This document shows positions 47,534-62,022 of a stretch of DNA of 64,000 bases, piece after piece (the stretch's first letter is position 1; the number at the start of each line of letters is the position of its first letter). Both the position numbers and the translations under genes were made by a program. This DNA comes from Oopsacas minuta (taxonomy: Eukaryota; Porifera; Hexactinellida; Lyssacinosida; Leucopsacidae): NCBI GenBank assembly GCA_024704765.1, contig JAKMXF010000343.1, positions 124,001 to 188,000 of the forward strand, given 5' to 3'. Below the pieces are notes generated by a model that did no database searches, was not told the DNA's origin, and saw only the letters and a program-made list of their open reading frames with translations.

Positions 47534-49520
47534 ATGTCCTTTCCCAAAGCATTCAAGGGAGATGACGAGTACGCAGAGGTCCGTCCTAAACGGTTGGATC
47601 TTGTGTCAACTAAAATCCCAACCACGAATCCGCTAAATTTCGCAGAAAAATCCACTCTTGCTGTTGGTCCATCACGTGGCTTTGAAGCACCCCCTCAAGC
47701 GATGGAGGTTCCCCATTGGGAGCCCCCTATCAGTCCACAGACCCACTCAGACTTCCCATACCCCTCGAAGGGTTCTGCTCCCCCTCCAGCTGTGCTAGAA
47801 CACCCGATGAAAGCTAAGGGGTACATGAAACATGCTGAGATGATAAAGAGGGAGTTGGAAGATATGCAGGTCAGTTGAGTGAAGAGTAGAGCAGATATAT
47901 TCAAAGCCCGATATCCGGACAACATGCTTGCCAACCCTCCCAGGGTTATCCCAGGATTCCACGTCTTATCCAAAATTTGAAATCTGGTAAATATAATTTG
48001 CTATAGTTTCTGGAATAACGCGGAATAACGGGAAATTTATATAAACACCTTGGTGAGTATGGAACAACAAATACCCTCTCATACCGAAGTCTTATATTGT
48101 ACAAATATAGTCCCAAACAGCCAAAGTAACATATACTTCATTGGTTATATCGAAGTATTATCGCGGTCCCTTGAGCTTCGATATAACAGGAGTTGACTGT
48201 AGTTACAACATATAACCGCCATGGTCACTATTCTCATTTGATTATGATCAGAATTTTCACTGTATTCTACTGTTATCAAATATTGACAATCGATTCTATT
48301 ATTTATTTAGGACAAATTCGGAGATCTTATGAGTCACGCTAAGAACGAGGAGTTGAGAAGACAGTGCAAAGCTCAAGCTATGTCCAGGGAGAATAAACAC
48401 CTGGAGAAGAAGACCCGAGCTCTGGAGTTAGAAGTTGATAGTCTCAAAACTGGCAAGGAGAAACCGAGAAAAGGAGATGAACTGATTACTGATATCAAAG
48501 GTTGTTATTCATACAGTGGACATCATTAATACAAACAGTATGAACAGTATACTGTACGTATAATTGGCAATTGTTTATCACCAATCATATTGTAGGTATC
48601 CTAAATCAGAATGAACAACTCTATCAAGCTAACAATAAATGGGGTACAGCTTATCATGACCTAGAAGACATATACCAAAAGAGATTAGATGAAGAGGAGA
48701 AGATACGTAAGAAAATGGAGATGAGAGCTAAACAGCTAGCTATTGAGAATCATTGTTTGAAGAATAAGTTCTCTGATTATGGGAAGGGTAAGGATGACAT
48801 GTTGGGTGGATTAGGAATCAGTGGAGAAGATGGAGAGTTCAGTGATAATTTGTCAAATGATTCGTTATCTTCTGATGAATCTGATATGGACAAGGTATGA
48901 ACTTATTCATTTAATAACATACAATACTCTCATGCTAAGAACTGATTCTCGTATATTTGCAGTTCTTATCCGAGTTCTACTGTATCTATCTATAGCTATC
49001 CCTTGGTGTACGAGACTTAGCAAAAGCACGTAAGGAGCGCCGTAAAATGTGGAAAGATCTCTACATAGATGAAGGGAAGAAAGGTAAGAGTCTTGGTTTG
49101 AGAAAAACTGAGGACGCACTCAGAAAGAAAATGGCTAGAATAAAGAAAATAGAGGAACAGCTGGGTGGTGGAACAGCTGCTAAGCTTCCAAGTGGCGGTG
49201 GAATGGCTTCTCTATTGAAAGGGGGCAAGCCCAAGAAACAAGTAGATATGGAAGCTCCAGATATGAGAGCTCTTATGGATCATGTCGCGATTCTTCACAA
49301 GAAACTTGATCGATACAGAGACGATGCTAAATCTATTGAGGGTGAGAATAAGCGATTGAAAGATGACATGGAATTCATGACCAGGAGGTATCAGTCCCTC
49401 ACGGACAGGGTTGAGTTGGGGGGACGAGGAGGACTGGGACCTGGGAGAGGTGACCTTATGGGTTATGGTGGGTTGTCGGATCGGTTCGGTATGAATGATC
49501 GCTTGTTTGATTATTATTGA
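47534..49520 (+). CDS. Coiled-coil protein, unrecognised (4 exons)
   Basis: Exons 47534-47869, 48311-48500, 48596-48894 and 48996-49520 join in phase to 449 residues. Pro-rich N-terminus (VPHWEPPISPQTH) followed by long heptad-bearing coiled coils (MSRENKHLEKKTRALELEVD, YQKRLDEEEKIRKKMEMRA), an acidic Ser stretch (NDSLSSDESDMD), a basic coiled coil (KARKERRKMWKDLYIDEGKK) and a Gly-rich tail (GGRGGLGPGRGDLMGYGG). Exon 4 begins LSLGVRDLAKARK; its acceptor at 48994-48995 lies 10 bases after the end of a MITE fragment. Probably cytoskeletal or centrosomal/ciliary, by composition only; no family name can be given. Confidence 0.75.
48070..48201. mobile_element. Family-1 MITE in intron 1 of the coiled-coil gene
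   Basis: CAAATATAGTCCCAAACAGCC, TTGGTTATATCGAAGTATTA and CTTCGATATAACAGGAGTTGACTGTA (read in pieces). The right end is intact, the left end lost. Confidence 0.75.
48925..48984. mobile_element. Family-3 MITE fragment abutting a splice acceptor
   Basis: GCAGTTCTTATCCGAGTTCT-ACTGTA is the right end of family 3 (compare 63276-63376). It ends at 48984; the exon-4 acceptor AG is at 48994-48995. Confidence 0.6.
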
Positions 49521-49554
49521 AGTAGTGAGGTAATCCGTATTTTATTTGTGTATG

Positions 49555-49598
49555 TTTTGTTGTTTGTTTGTTTGTTTGTTTGTTTGTTTGTTTGTTAG
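49555..49598. repeat. (GTTT)n microsatellite
   Basis: Around ten consecutive GTTT units 3' of the coiled-coil gene. Confidence 0.9.
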
Positions 49599-49719
49599 CA
49601 TTTCTCTTATTACAATAATTCTACATTTCCTTAATTTAATGCATTTACATATTATCCATCTTTCAAATTCCTATGATCCAGTTTTATATTTCAAATAGTT
49701 ATTGTACATTGTCTCATGT

Positions 49720-49869
49720 AATATATGGATATAACGAAACCCGAGTATATTGAAGTCTTAGATTATACAAATATGGTCCCAAACCGTCAAACTAACATAT
49801 ATTCCATCGGTGATATCGAAGTAATTATCGTGGTCTCTTGAGCTTCGATATGCCGGAAGTTGGCTGTAG
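49720..49869. mobile_element. Family-1 MITE upstream of RPF1
   Basis: GGATATAACGAAACCCGAGT at the left, ATGGTCCCAAACCGTCAAAC and GCTTCGATATGCCGGAAGTTGGCTGTAG toward the right (read in pieces). It ends about 80 bases before the RPF1 start. Confidence 0.7.
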
Positions 49870-49949
49870 ATGCATTAGAATATACAACTGTATCCTTATC
49901 CATACTGATTAATGATATTTAGATTTACAATATTAGCTCTGTAATAACA

Positions 49950-50924
49950 ATGTGGAAGAACTTAGATCCTACGAGCACTCGCTCTATTCCTGAACAAGTA
50001 CAAGTAACAGAGAATGAACGTAGACTCCGTGAGTTGTATAGTCTCATAAAGAATAAACGCAAGAAATCTGAACTCTACAATAAACATGATACATCAAAGC
50101 GTAAACTACTCCGATCTGGTAAGATCAAGCTCCGAGCTCTTAGAAGAGAATTCGGAGAGGAGAAGTATCCTAGACAAGAGCCACAGACCCTTGAGAACAC
50201 GCGGGTACCTGATGAGACAATCGTAGACAAAGATGACCTCGAAGTCAAAAGAGATTTCGAGACTGACGAACTTTCCACATATTTTAAAGGAGATTTCCCG
50301 CCTAAAGTGCTTATAACTACCCGTTATAAGTGTTCTAAAAATAGCTACAGATTTGCTAGAGAACTTCAAAACTGCATTCCTAACTCGGTTGCTATGCCAC
50401 GACGTGTTTTGCGTTTGAAAAAAATCATAAAAGAATTGATTGAATTAAAATTTACTTGTTTGATTGTGCTTAATGAAGATCGAAATATTCCTAATGGGAT
50501 TCTATTTACACATTTGCCTTCAGGGCCTACAGCTTATTTCAAACTCTCTAGCCTCCGTAGGGGGCAAAGTATTAAGCACCATGGACGGTCTACACCCCAT
50601 TACCCCGAGCTAATACTCAACAACTTCACTACACGTATTGGACACACGATAGGAAGAATTTTCGCGGCAATATTCCCTCAAAAACCAGATTTTACCGGTA
50701 GACAAGCCGTAACATTTCATACCCAAAGAGATTACATATTCTTCAGACGACATAGATATATTTTTCGTAATAAAAAAAAAGTTTCGCTACAAGAACTAGG
50801 ACCTAGATTCACACTTAGGTTACAGTGGATTCAAAAAGGTACATTCGATACGAAATACGGAGAATACCTATGGTTGTATCATAGAAAGACTATGGGAACT
50901 AATAAGAGGAAATTTATACTATAG
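49950..50924 (+). CDS. RPF1: Ribosome production factor 1 (Brix domain)
   Basis: 324 residues, single exon. N-terminal basic region, then the Brix domain: PKVLITTRYKCS, LIVLNEDRNIPNGILFTHLP, GPTAYFKLSSLR, LILNNFTTRIGHTIGRIFA, FHTQRDYIFFRRHRYIFRN and ELGPRFTLRLQWIQKGTFDT. These match RPF1 and not IMP4, RPF2 or BRIX1. Family role: nucleolar 60S pre-ribosome assembly, 27S/5.8S rRNA processing. Confidence 0.95.
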   Translation: MWKNLDPTSTRSIPEQVQVTENERRLRELYSLIKNKRKKSELYNKHDTSKRKLLRSGKIKLRALRREFGEEKYPRQEPQTLENTRVPDETIVDKDDLEVKRDFETDELSTYFKGDFPPKVLITTRYKCSKNSYRFARELQNCIPNSVAMPRRVLRLKKIIKELIELKFTCLIVLNEDRNIPNGILFTHLPSGPTAYFKLSSLRRGQSIKHHGRSTPHYPELILNNFTTRIGHTIGRIFAAIFPQKPDFTGRQAVTFHTQRDYIFFRRHRYIFRNKKKVSLQELGPRFTLRLQWIQKGTFDTKYGEYLWLYHRKTMGTNKRKFIL

Positions 50925-50990
50925 ATTTGTGTGATTAAATATATAAGATAGATGTGGTCTTAGTTAGCTCGGGAAATATAAGCTAATCAG

Positions 50991-51048
50991 TTCTACAGTC
51001 GCCATATTTGTACAATTAAGACTTCGATATTACGGGAGTTAACGGTAT
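50991..51048. mobile_element. Family-1 MITE remnant
   Basis: TCTACAGTCGCCATATTTGTAC and CTTCGATATTACGGGAGTTA remain; most of the interior is deleted. It lies between RPF1 and EIF3M. Confidence 0.6.
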
Positions 51049-51143
51049 GTTATCCTATTTATCAGAATATATCTCATATATTAGAATAGAATAAATACCA
51101 ATGTACAATACCATCACCATCTTCTGAGCTACACCCAAATACT

Positions 51144-52827
51144 ATGAACGATCAAATCACAACAATAGCACCCGTATATATTTCAGATAAAGTTACTCTA
51201 CATGAACAGTTATCTCACGTACGTGATATCCTGTCCTCCGTCACAGGAGCAAGTTTCACCGAAAAATCGGATCACTACCCCTCTCTCATAGAGGTGTTAC
51301 ATAATATAGGGGGGATGTTTCGCGTGAAGGATAAATCTAAGATAGAATCTGTGATGTATAACCTTATCACATGCTGTGAGGATATCCCTGGTTCATATCG
51401 TACTGAGTTCTTCAATACTCTATGTCAAGGATTCAAAGCTGAATCTTCTAAAGCAGATGTTAATATCAGATTGGAGTATTTAGGTAAACAATATTTGATA
51501 TGTTGTATATGTGCTAACAAATTGGAGCAAGATCGGGATGGGAATTTCTGTCTTATAAACGGAACATTTTATTTGGGGAAAATGCAGATATCTATGCAAG
51601 TATTCCCTGAATTCTCACAATCTTCCTGGATTTCTTGTAAATTCTGGATAATCAAAGGATACGGGAGGGTTGTTAAGTATGTATGATGATGTTTCTTGTT
51701 CGGGCCTACCAAAACCGGGACAATATCGCTTTTGACCACGTGTATTACAGTCATGGATATAGGTTGACAGGTTTGAACTCTTTTTTTATAGAATTATTCT
51801 TCATTTCATTCCCTGAATCAGAACGCGGCAAATCACAACTCCTGAGAGCATATTTAGAGCTCTGTAAGCAGTATAATGCATATTCCCGTCTTTCATGGAT
51901 AACTCTATCTAATCTCAAGAAATGGTGTTCTCAATGGGGGTTACAGCTAGACAGAGAGAAATATGAATTATTATCTCTCGCTAAAGATTGCTTGAAGGCT
52001 GCTGGTAGAGAGCTAGAAGCTCTGGAGATACTTGTTGATATTAACGCTTCATTTCCTCCTAATACGATTAAAGAATTAGCTATTGAGCTTATTTGGTGAG
52101 TTTTTACTATACTTCTTCTTGATTACAATATTTCACAAGTTCCATTAGAACTCAGCTCAATACTTCCTTCGGTTAGAACGTTCTAGAATTACTTTCCCGA
52201 TTTTGTTACTTTGACGGTTTGAGACCATATTTGTACAATTTGAGACTTTGATATAAGCGGGTATTTGGATATATCCGTGTCAGATATAACAGGAGTTAAC
52301 TGTATTTTTACTCAATACATTATTTTAGTACTGTGTTAAACAAGCCAGATGAATTCTACCTAGATGAATACAATAGACTACCCACAATACAAGAAGAGAA
52401 GATAATAAATACTCCAGATCTATATCAGCTGTTCCAAATAATGCTCACTTATCATTACTCTGATTATAAAAAGTTCTTAGACAATCATCCCAACACCTTG
52501 ACAGATTTCAAATTAGATCCTGTCATATTGGAAAATAAAATAAAACTTTTAACACTTGTCGATTTAGGTGCTAAATCAACAATAGTCTCATTCGATCATA
52601 TAGCTCGCTCCCTTGATTTAACCGCGAACCAGGTTGATGCTCTTGTCATCGAGGCTGTCAAATTCGGTTTGTGTCAAGCTAGGATCGATGAAATGGCAGA
52701 GACAGTGCAATTCTTACATGTTCCCGCACGCATATTCAATATAGAACAATGGAAATATTTACACGCAAGGTTAGAACAGTTTAGATCTTTATTAACAACA
52801 TTGCCGAGTGACTTAAAGCTCTCTTGA
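51144..52827 (+). CDS. EIF3M: Translation initiation factor eIF3 subunit M (3 exons)
   Basis: Exons 51144-51483, 51792-52095 and 52329-52827 join in phase to 380 residues (human 374). RLEYL-ELFFISFPESERGKSQLL spans exons 1/2; KYELLSLAKDCLKAAGRELEA and VLNKPDEFYLDEYNRLPTI follow. The PCI domain lies in the C-terminal half (LLTLVDLGAKSTIVSFDHIA, DLTANQVDALVIEAVKFGL). Reading exon 1 through intron 1 would add an unrelated tail, rejected by comparison with the family. Role: PCI subunit of the eIF3 scaffold that loads mRNA and initiator tRNA on the 40S subunit. Confidence 0.92.
52140..52304. mobile_element. Family-1 MITE in EIF3M intron 2
   Basis: Core GACGGTTTGAGACCATATTT and right end GATATAACAGGAGTTAACTG-TA; left end degraded. 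The element ends 23 bases before the exon-3 acceptor AG at 52327-52328. Confidence 0.75.
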
Positions 52828-53663
52828 TCGATATATCACGTATCATGTATTTCCCAATAGAGATTTATCAGCTGTCTCTTCATGCTATATGGGTTTATTC
52901 CCTCAAATATTTCCTTATATATAGATAATTAGAAATGTTAAGTATGTCGTTACGTTACTGTTTAGGTTGATTTAGGGAATTCAGTTTAGTTTAGTAATTC
53001 TGGCAATTTTAGGCTAATATCTCTGCAGTGAATTGTATAGCTATTATGATAAAATGTATTCTGTATTCTGCGATCATATTTAAGGTAATTTGTTTTGATT
53101 TTAACTTCTCCAATTTTCAGTTTATTTCGCATTGTATTTTGACGAGAACAACCCCCCCCCTAATGCTCATATAGTGGATGGTGGATTAAATATATTTTTG
53201 TTACAGTAAAACCTCCTATCCAGCGAAGAGGTGTTTGCCTCAGAATAATTAATAACATCCATGCAGATATACTAAATCCACCATCCATGGTTGAATATAT
53301 GATTTGTAAGAATTAATTTTCTGAGAAACCCGATGATTTCCATTAATACGTGTTTTTTTCCATATTTAGCACCCGCTTATAGAGGTTGTATTGTATTACT
53401 GATAATGCACATGTGTTTTTGCTTAGAATCTCTCTAAAAGATTTTCTAACCTAATTCTTAGATTTTATTGAAAGTAATAACTTATAACAAATTCAGGTTA
53501 TATCATTATAATACATTGCCAGATATGTTTTCTATGCAAAACTCATTAATATTAAGAGTTCAGCAATTTTAGTATAATTGTCCCTTCGTGTACGTAGATT
53601 TCTTTTCGTATTTAATGCCATTCTAATTCGAAAATTCCAATCCAATTCTGTTTTATACCCAAA
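52828..53663. other. Intergenic with one MITE, no gene seen
   Basis: AT-rich, with a C-homopolymer near 53151 and a Tigger-like MITE at 53202-53395. A further inverted pair (GGATGGTGGATTAA near 53177 and TAAATCCACCATCC near 53272) straddles the left MITE end. Confidence 0.5.
53202..53395. mobile_element. Tigger-like MITE, family 5
   Basis: TACAGTAAAACCTCCTATCC and AGCACCCGCTTATAGAGGTTG-TATTGTA are inverted ends. The CAGTAAAACCTCTATAAGCG-type end is typical of pogo/Tigger elements but differs from family 1. Confidence 0.65.
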
Positions 53664-54938
53664 ATGCTTTCAACATTCGCTACACCAGAGAAAGATATCT
53701 TTTACGAGCTCGAAGTTTTGATTTGTGATAAATTCCGTGAAGTCCAAGAGGTCGTTGCCCTAAGGAAAGATGTCCTCCTCTCCGAGTTGGAGATTTTAAG
53801 AGAAGAACATCGAACAAAATTTACTAACCGTTCAAAAAGCGTTGAAGGTTTGGAGCTACTAAAATCACAAATGAATAATCTAGTTGTACGTGATAATATT
53901 GCCTCGCAATTCTTCGAGTCACAATTGAATGAAATTAGTAAGGAAATAGAAAAGAACCGTTCTGCCATACCAAGAATGAATCTCGTATTGAATTGTGAAT
54001 TGGGACCTTTATTTCAAACAATCAGATGTTTAGGTGAAATAATTGTAAATCAAGCCCCAGGATTTTGTCCGTCGCCGACGCCCAAGAGGCCCCCATTGCC
54101 CTTAGTTAAATCTCGTTCCGAGTCGATTAATTACGATTCAAAATCTTGTCCTTCACTGAGCTTCGCGCTGCGTGGGAGCTGTCCAGGGTATCTCAAGGCT
54201 CCGCGGTCTGTCGTATACGATAATATCTGTGATAGAATTTTCGTTGTAGATGGTGGTAACCATAAAATTGTTATGTACTCCTCGCGTGGCGATTTTATCT
54301 CAGAATTTGGTCACAAAGACCTGAGGAACCCTTGTGGTATCGCTGTATCGGAATCACACTGTTATGTAACTGATATGACACTAAACGCGATCTGCAAATT
54401 CAATTTTAAAACTCTCCAAATTTCGCGAATTTCCATACTTAATGAATTGAAAGAGCCAAAAGGCATTTCATTGGATGAAGAATTCAATGAATTATACGTT
54501 GTAGATAAAAATAAAAATAATTGCGTCTGGATATACACCACAGAATTGAGTTATGACCGCTTATTCGACACCAGTATGCTCAGTACTTTACGGGATATTA
54601 AGGTCACGACGGATACCGTATTCGTACTTGATTCTAGTCAATATTGTCTGCATCTATTTTCCAAAGAAGGTTCGAAATTGCGGTCGATTATCCGAGATCC
54701 AGGAGCGATTGAAACACCACTATTCTTCACATTAACTCGGGAAGGAAATTTCATATTAGGAGGGCAATGGGATAGTTACTTGAGTGTATTCTCACCACAA
54801 GGAAAGTTACTAAACCGCGTTGGTTACCTAACTGACGGTAAGGAATGTCCTACTATGGTAAGAGGAGTTTGTATTACAAGTGATGACAAGATTGTCTGTG
54901 GATTTTATCATGGACATTATGCTATGAAAATGTATTGA
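53664..54938 (+). CDS. Coiled-coil/NHL-repeat protein
   Basis: Single exon, 424 residues, start MLSTFATPEKD. Coiled coil at about 15-110 (EVQEVVALRKDVLLSELEIL), a Pro/Ser linker (PTPKRPPLPLV), then NHL blades: APRSVVYDNICDRIFVVDGG, NPCGIAVSESHCYVTDM, EPKGISLDEEFNELYVVDK and TLREGNFILGG-type strands. Paralogous in layout to 42322-43599. No RING or B-box. Function unknown; TRIM-NHL relatives act in mRNA regulation or innate immunity. Confidence 0.85.
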   Translation: MLSTFATPEKDIFYELEVLICDKFREVQEVVALRKDVLLSELEILREEHRTKFTNRSKSVEGLELLKSQMNNLVVRDNIASQFFESQLNEISKEIEKNRSAIPRMNLVLNCELGPLFQTIRCLGEIIVNQAPGFCPSPTPKRPPLPLVKSRSESINYDSKSCPSLSFALRGSCPGYLKAPRSVVYDNICDRIFVVDGGNHKIVMYSSRGDFISEFGHKDLRNPCGIAVSESHCYVTDMTLNAICKFNFKTLQISRISILNELKEPKGISLDEEFNELYVVDKNKNNCVWIYTTELSYDRLFDTSMLSTLRDIKVTTDTVFVLDSSQYCLHLFSKEGSKLRSIIRDPGAIETPLFFTLTREGNFILGGQWDSYLSVFSPQGKLLNRVGYLTDGKECPTMVRGVCITSDDKIVCGFYHGHYAMKMY

Positions 54939-55281
54939 ATATATTTTGTAGAGAATTTTCATTATTTATTGTTTGTTTTGTTTGTTTTGTTTATTTGTTT
55001 ATTTGTAAATAAGGTGCTTGTGATATTTATGTGCATATGCCGAAGTACGTAGAGTTTCATACCCTTGTGACCTGACTACGAATTATCTGAAGTTATCAAT
55101 AACGTAGCGTAATGTGTGATTATTTACTTCTAAATTTGTCAAAATGTGTATTTATCATATGATTAATCATCCTACTTCACTTTTGGGCTTTATTCGAAAA
55201 TAGGATTTGTTTCATCAATTGTCCTGGTCACCCTTGGACAAGCCGCAAACTGGGATTGATAAATTAGTATTAAACAAGAAT

Positions 55282-55406
55282 ACAGTCAACTCCTGTCACA
55301 TCAAAATACCCGCTTATATCGAAGCTTACATAGAATTAAAATAACATATTCCATCGATTATACCAAAGTAATTATCGCTGTCCCTTCAGCTTCGAGTTGA
55401 CTGTAC
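55282..55406. mobile_element. Family-1 MITE upstream of RPL21
   Basis: TACAGTCAACTCCTGTCACA ... TCCCTTCAGCTTCGAGTTGACTGTA (pieces). Both ends retained, interior shortened. It ends about 40 bases before the RPL21 ATG, inside or close to the promoter. Confidence 0.8.
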
Positions 55407-55444
55407 TGTATTAACATATATAACTAGAATAGAGAGCTAATAAA

Positions 55445-56724
55445 ATGGGTAAAACTCACGGATTAAGAAGAGGAACACGATACATGTTCTCAAGAAAATT
55501 CAAAAAGCATGGTTAGTGTATATGAAATAATTCTATCTAAGTACACTTTATAATGTCTGTATATATTTCTCTTTAGGAGTTTTACACTTATCTACGTATC
55601 TACAAGTGTATAAAGTAGGAAACATAGTTGATGTCAAGGTATTATAATGCTGAATGTTGTTATTATGGAAAATTGTATTAACAACAAAAATAGACATGTA
55701 ATTTGCAATTCTCACATTCTTCCCTGTATTTCTTGTAAATCTCTGTATAATCCTGGAAATTGAGAGGTTTATCAAATTTGTAATTCAGATATGATGTATT
55801 TGCATATGATACATTACATAATACAATTACTGATTATACACAGTTACACACCTGTAGGCAGATGGCGCGATACAGAAAGGAATGCCACATAAAATCTATC
55901 ATGGAAAAACTGGCAAAGTATTCAATGTCAGCAAACGAGCAGTGGGAGTAATACTGAACAAACGTGTTGGGTAAATTAGCCAATAGGAATTCAGCAAATG
56001 TTATATTACTAATCTCTATTCAAGTATATATATACAAATTGTTCATTGTGTATTCGTATTAAATTCACATATTCTAACACCTTCTATACAGTAATAGGAT
56101 TATTCCTAAGAGAGTGAACATACGTGTGGAGCATATCAAACTCTCAAAATGCAGAGACGATTTTCTAAAGTGAGTTATTTACCAATTTTCTAATAAATTC
56201 ACAATTTCCCTGTTCTTAAACATACGAATATCAGTTCTTATTTGTTGTTTATTGTTTATTATTGTTATTATTCTATAGACGTGTGAAAGAAAATGGTGAA
56301 AAGAGAAAGCTACATAAAGAGACGGGACAGATCTACTCCTTGAAGAGACAAGTGAGTTTATATTAATTAATTACTTAGCTAGACAACTACAACTATGCAC
56401 TAAATATATTTCAGTTGCAAACTTGGTTAGATTCAAATACTAGGTAGACCTTTTCCGTTATAGAACTCAAATATATTCCCAAACCGTGAAAGTAACATAT
56501 TTTATCGGATATACCGAAGTAAATATCGCGATCCCTTGAGCTACGATGTAACGGGAGTTGACTGTAGTAGACTCAATTCTGGACCAGTTGGAATTTTGGT
56601 CCGAATTTCTACTAAATTGCTTCAAACCATATAGATCGAGGGTCCAAGAAAAGGATTCACATTTAAGATGAAAGGAAAGCAACCAGTGCTGCTGCGTCCT
56701 GCTCCATACCAGCTCTTAGCTTAG
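55445..56724 (+). CDS. RPL21: Ribosomal protein eL21 (6 exons)
   Basis: Exons 55445-55511, 55577-55638, 55858-55970, 56092-56169, 56279-56351 and 56641-56724 give 158 residues (human 160). [77 protein letters not shown] and [14 protein letters not shown] identify it. The last exon ([20 protein letters not shown], ending PAPYQLLA) was placed by similarity to the human C-terminus; a nearer alternative acceptor at about 56414 would give a wrong, 10-residue tail. A family-1 MITE sits in the last intron. Six exons in 1.3 kb contrasts with the intronless neighbours. Confidence 0.93.
56449..56567. mobile_element. Family-1 MITE in RPL21 intron 5
   Basis: TTTTCCGTTATAGAACTCAA at the left; ATTCCCAAACCGTGAAAGTA and CTACGATGTAACGGGAGTTGACTGTAG toward the right (pieces). 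Confidence 0.8.
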
Positions 56725-56975
56725 TTACCAGTATGGTAAATTGGAATTTAGCCAAATGTACGTAGATAATAGTTCATAGGCAAATATTTCGTATTATAAT
56801 TATATTAAATTTGTTCAGATATATCTATTTTAAGACGACAGACGAAATATTTATTTTTTGCTAACATTTTAGTAGTCCTTGAATTCCCATATTTCAACCT
56901 ATAAATCGCGGTTATAAAACTTCCAATTTTCGTTGTCCCTTTAAATATATTTTCGCAGTTTTAGATCTTAGATAA

Positions 56976-60107
<3,132 letters not shown>

Positions 60108-60227
60108 GATATGCTATCTACCTTGTATAATTATGTAGGTTGTTATTCAATTATTTATTTGATTTTTGTTCGTTTGTCTGTTTTGAATTTGTAACGTTTC
60201 ATTTCAGTAGGGTTCATGGGTGAAAAT

Positions 60228-60299
60228 AGGCGGTTCCCAACCATTTCACCCATGGACCCCCAAGGGGTCTAAGGACTAGGTGGGGAACCGATGATCTAG
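60228..60299. mobile_element. hAT/Charlie-like short element
   Basis: GGCGGTTCCCAACCATTTCA, CCATGGACCCCCAAGGGGTC and GGTGGGGAACCGATGATC form an inverted pair of CGGTTCCC/GGGAACCG. It lies in the GFPT-TTC23 gap (60108-60693). A further element end, TACAGTGGAACCTCGTTAAC, is at about 60503. Confidence 0.6.
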
Positions 60300-60693
60300 G
60301 TCGGAGCTTAAAGGTAATTTGAGATTTTTTTTCCTGAAACGAAAGTGAAGATTTGTTGAATTTTATAGTCCCATAGGAATTTTGGTATCAGAAAACAATT
60401 CCACTTTTCCAGACGTTTCTGCGGATATAAAAGCGCCAAATCTGAACATTTGCAAGTTTCGGATCCTCTATATTTTTCAGCAAATTTCTGGTATTTGTAT
60501 TACAGTGGAACCTCGTTAACGAACACCAACAGATGGTCAAATGCGCTCTATCAGGAGTTCATATTGCCCGGAGTTATACCATTCAATGCCATTTAGTGAT
60601 CTGATTATGTGTAAAATATGTTCGTCTTATCCAGAATTCGTATTAACGAGTTTCCAATGTATTTGTATTATTCACTTTCCTTTAATTAGTCAA

Positions 60694-62022
60694 ATGGCTC
60701 GCATATTATGGCAATCTTACTGGTGTAATTATATTACAGAACACAACGAATGGCCTTTATTCTCTAACTCAGAACAAACAGAGATATTACCTGATGATAC
60801 AACCATATTAATCCCTTACCAACACCCTTCATATCAATCTTCACCTAAATTCCTATTAACCAAACTGGTATCCAGCATAGGCAACCTGTTTACTTACGAA
60901 CAATCAGATATTTGTATCGATACTTTGTTGAGATGTCTCGCTTTATCAAGATTCATATACGAATCAGATTCAATACAAATTGCTTCTTTCTATGTCAGTT
61001 TAGCTCTCGCATATTTGGAACTAAAACAGAACTATTTACAAGCCATAAAACACTGTCAAAACGCTATGAAAATTATAGATTTACAAAGATTATCTTTTGA
61101 GAATATTTCCAGTTTTTCCGCAGTTTTGCTTAACATCAAAACAAGCCTAGTTTTCGCCAAATCCTTGTTATTACAGCAAAAACATTCTGAGAGCTTAAAT
61201 CTTTTAAAACAAGCAAATTCTGACTCAAAACTTCTACAAACTTTAAATCCAAACTTCCGTGATTCTACGCATATCGTATTTGTACATTACTTGAAGGGTC
61301 ATGTGCATAAATCTATGATAAAGTACAAATCAGCTCTCGGGGACTTTACGGCATGTCTCGAATTAATAAAACACATATTTGGAGCAAAGGAAGAACATAC
61401 AGTATGGCCTATGATTGAGATTGTCGAAGTATTGATTGAAATAGGTTCTTTTGAAAATGCATTGGGTTATGCAGAGAAATGTTACGAATTGGGTCGTGAC
61501 TTTGAAGTGTTAAAACCGGATGTTGCTCTTGTGCTAGCTAAGCTGCATTTCACTGCAAAGTCCAAAAATGCATACACGAATTCCGCGAAATTTTACGATG
61601 AATGGGCGAGCACAGTTGATATGGAAAAAGCTCAAAATTCAAGTGTGAATTTCTCGAGGCTAGTTTCGAATTTTGAACAATACATTCTAGTCCTTTCTAA
61701 GATAGGAAACCAGCAGAAAACGTATATTATACTAGTCCAGTTAATCTCAATTTACACAACTAAATACGGTGATATGTGTAGCGAAGTTGGGAATCTGAAT
61801 CGTCAATTGGGATTATGTTATCTAACAGAAGGGAACGTTAAAATGGGTGTGGAACAGCTGGAGCAATCTCGTAGATGTTATGATTTCAGTTTAGGGAAGA
61901 ATAATAAAGAGAGTAAAAATATTGAACAGATCCTAAGCCGAGTTGATCCTACACACAAATATCAAACAATTTCTAGTGAAAAGCCGCAAGATAACAAAAT
62001 AAGATTCAAAACTATCGTATGA
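60694..62022 (+). CDS. TTC23: TTC23-like tetratricopeptide protein (ciliary)
   Basis: 442 residues from ATG 60694 (MARILWQSYW). A longer in-frame start at 60541 lies in repeat DNA and is rejected. Helical TPR pairs throughout: LLRCLALSRFIYESDSIQIA, SLALAYLELKQNYLQAIKHC, YLKGHVHKSMIKYKSALGDF, ENALGYAEKCYELGRDF and LNRQLGLCYLTEGNVKMG. Order and length match TTC23 (447 residues). Family role: an EvC-zone protein of the cilium base involved in Hedgehog signalling in vertebrates. Assignment rests on one strongly similar stretch plus length, so TTC23L is also possible. Confidence 0.75.
   Translation: MARILWQSYWCNYITEHNEWPLFSNSEQTEILPDDTTILIPYQHPSYQSSPKFLLTKLVSSIGNLFTYEQSDICIDTLLRCLALSRFIYESDSIQIASFYVSLALAYLELKQNYLQAIKHCQNAMKIIDLQRLSFENISSFSAVLLNIKTSLVFAKSLLLQQKHSESLNLLKQANSDSKLLQTLNPNFRDSTHIVFVHYLKGHVHKSMIKYKSALGDFTACLELIKHIFGAKEEHTVWPMIEIVEVLIEIGSFENALGYAEKCYELGRDFEVLKPDVALVLAKLHFTAKSKNAYTNSAKFYDEWASTVDMEKAQNSSVNFSRLVSNFEQYILVLSKIGNQQKTYIILVQLISIYTTKYGDMCSEVGNLNRQLGLCYLTEGNVKMGVEQLEQSRRCYDFSLGKNNKESKNIEQILSRVDPTHKYQTISSEKPQDNKIRFKTIV

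Noticed and set aside
49555-49598. CRISPR-like regular repeat
   Set aside because: It is an uninterrupted GTTT microsatellite with no spacers, in an animal genome.
51484-51686. Read-through C-terminus of EIF3M exon 1
   Set aside because: Splicing at 51483/51792 restores the PCI-protein sequence in phase; the read-through tail matches nothing.
60541-60693. N-terminal extension of the TTC23-like protein
   Set aside because: The extension starts inside a repeat end (GGAACCTCGTTAACGAAC) and is not expected from family length; start set at 60694.
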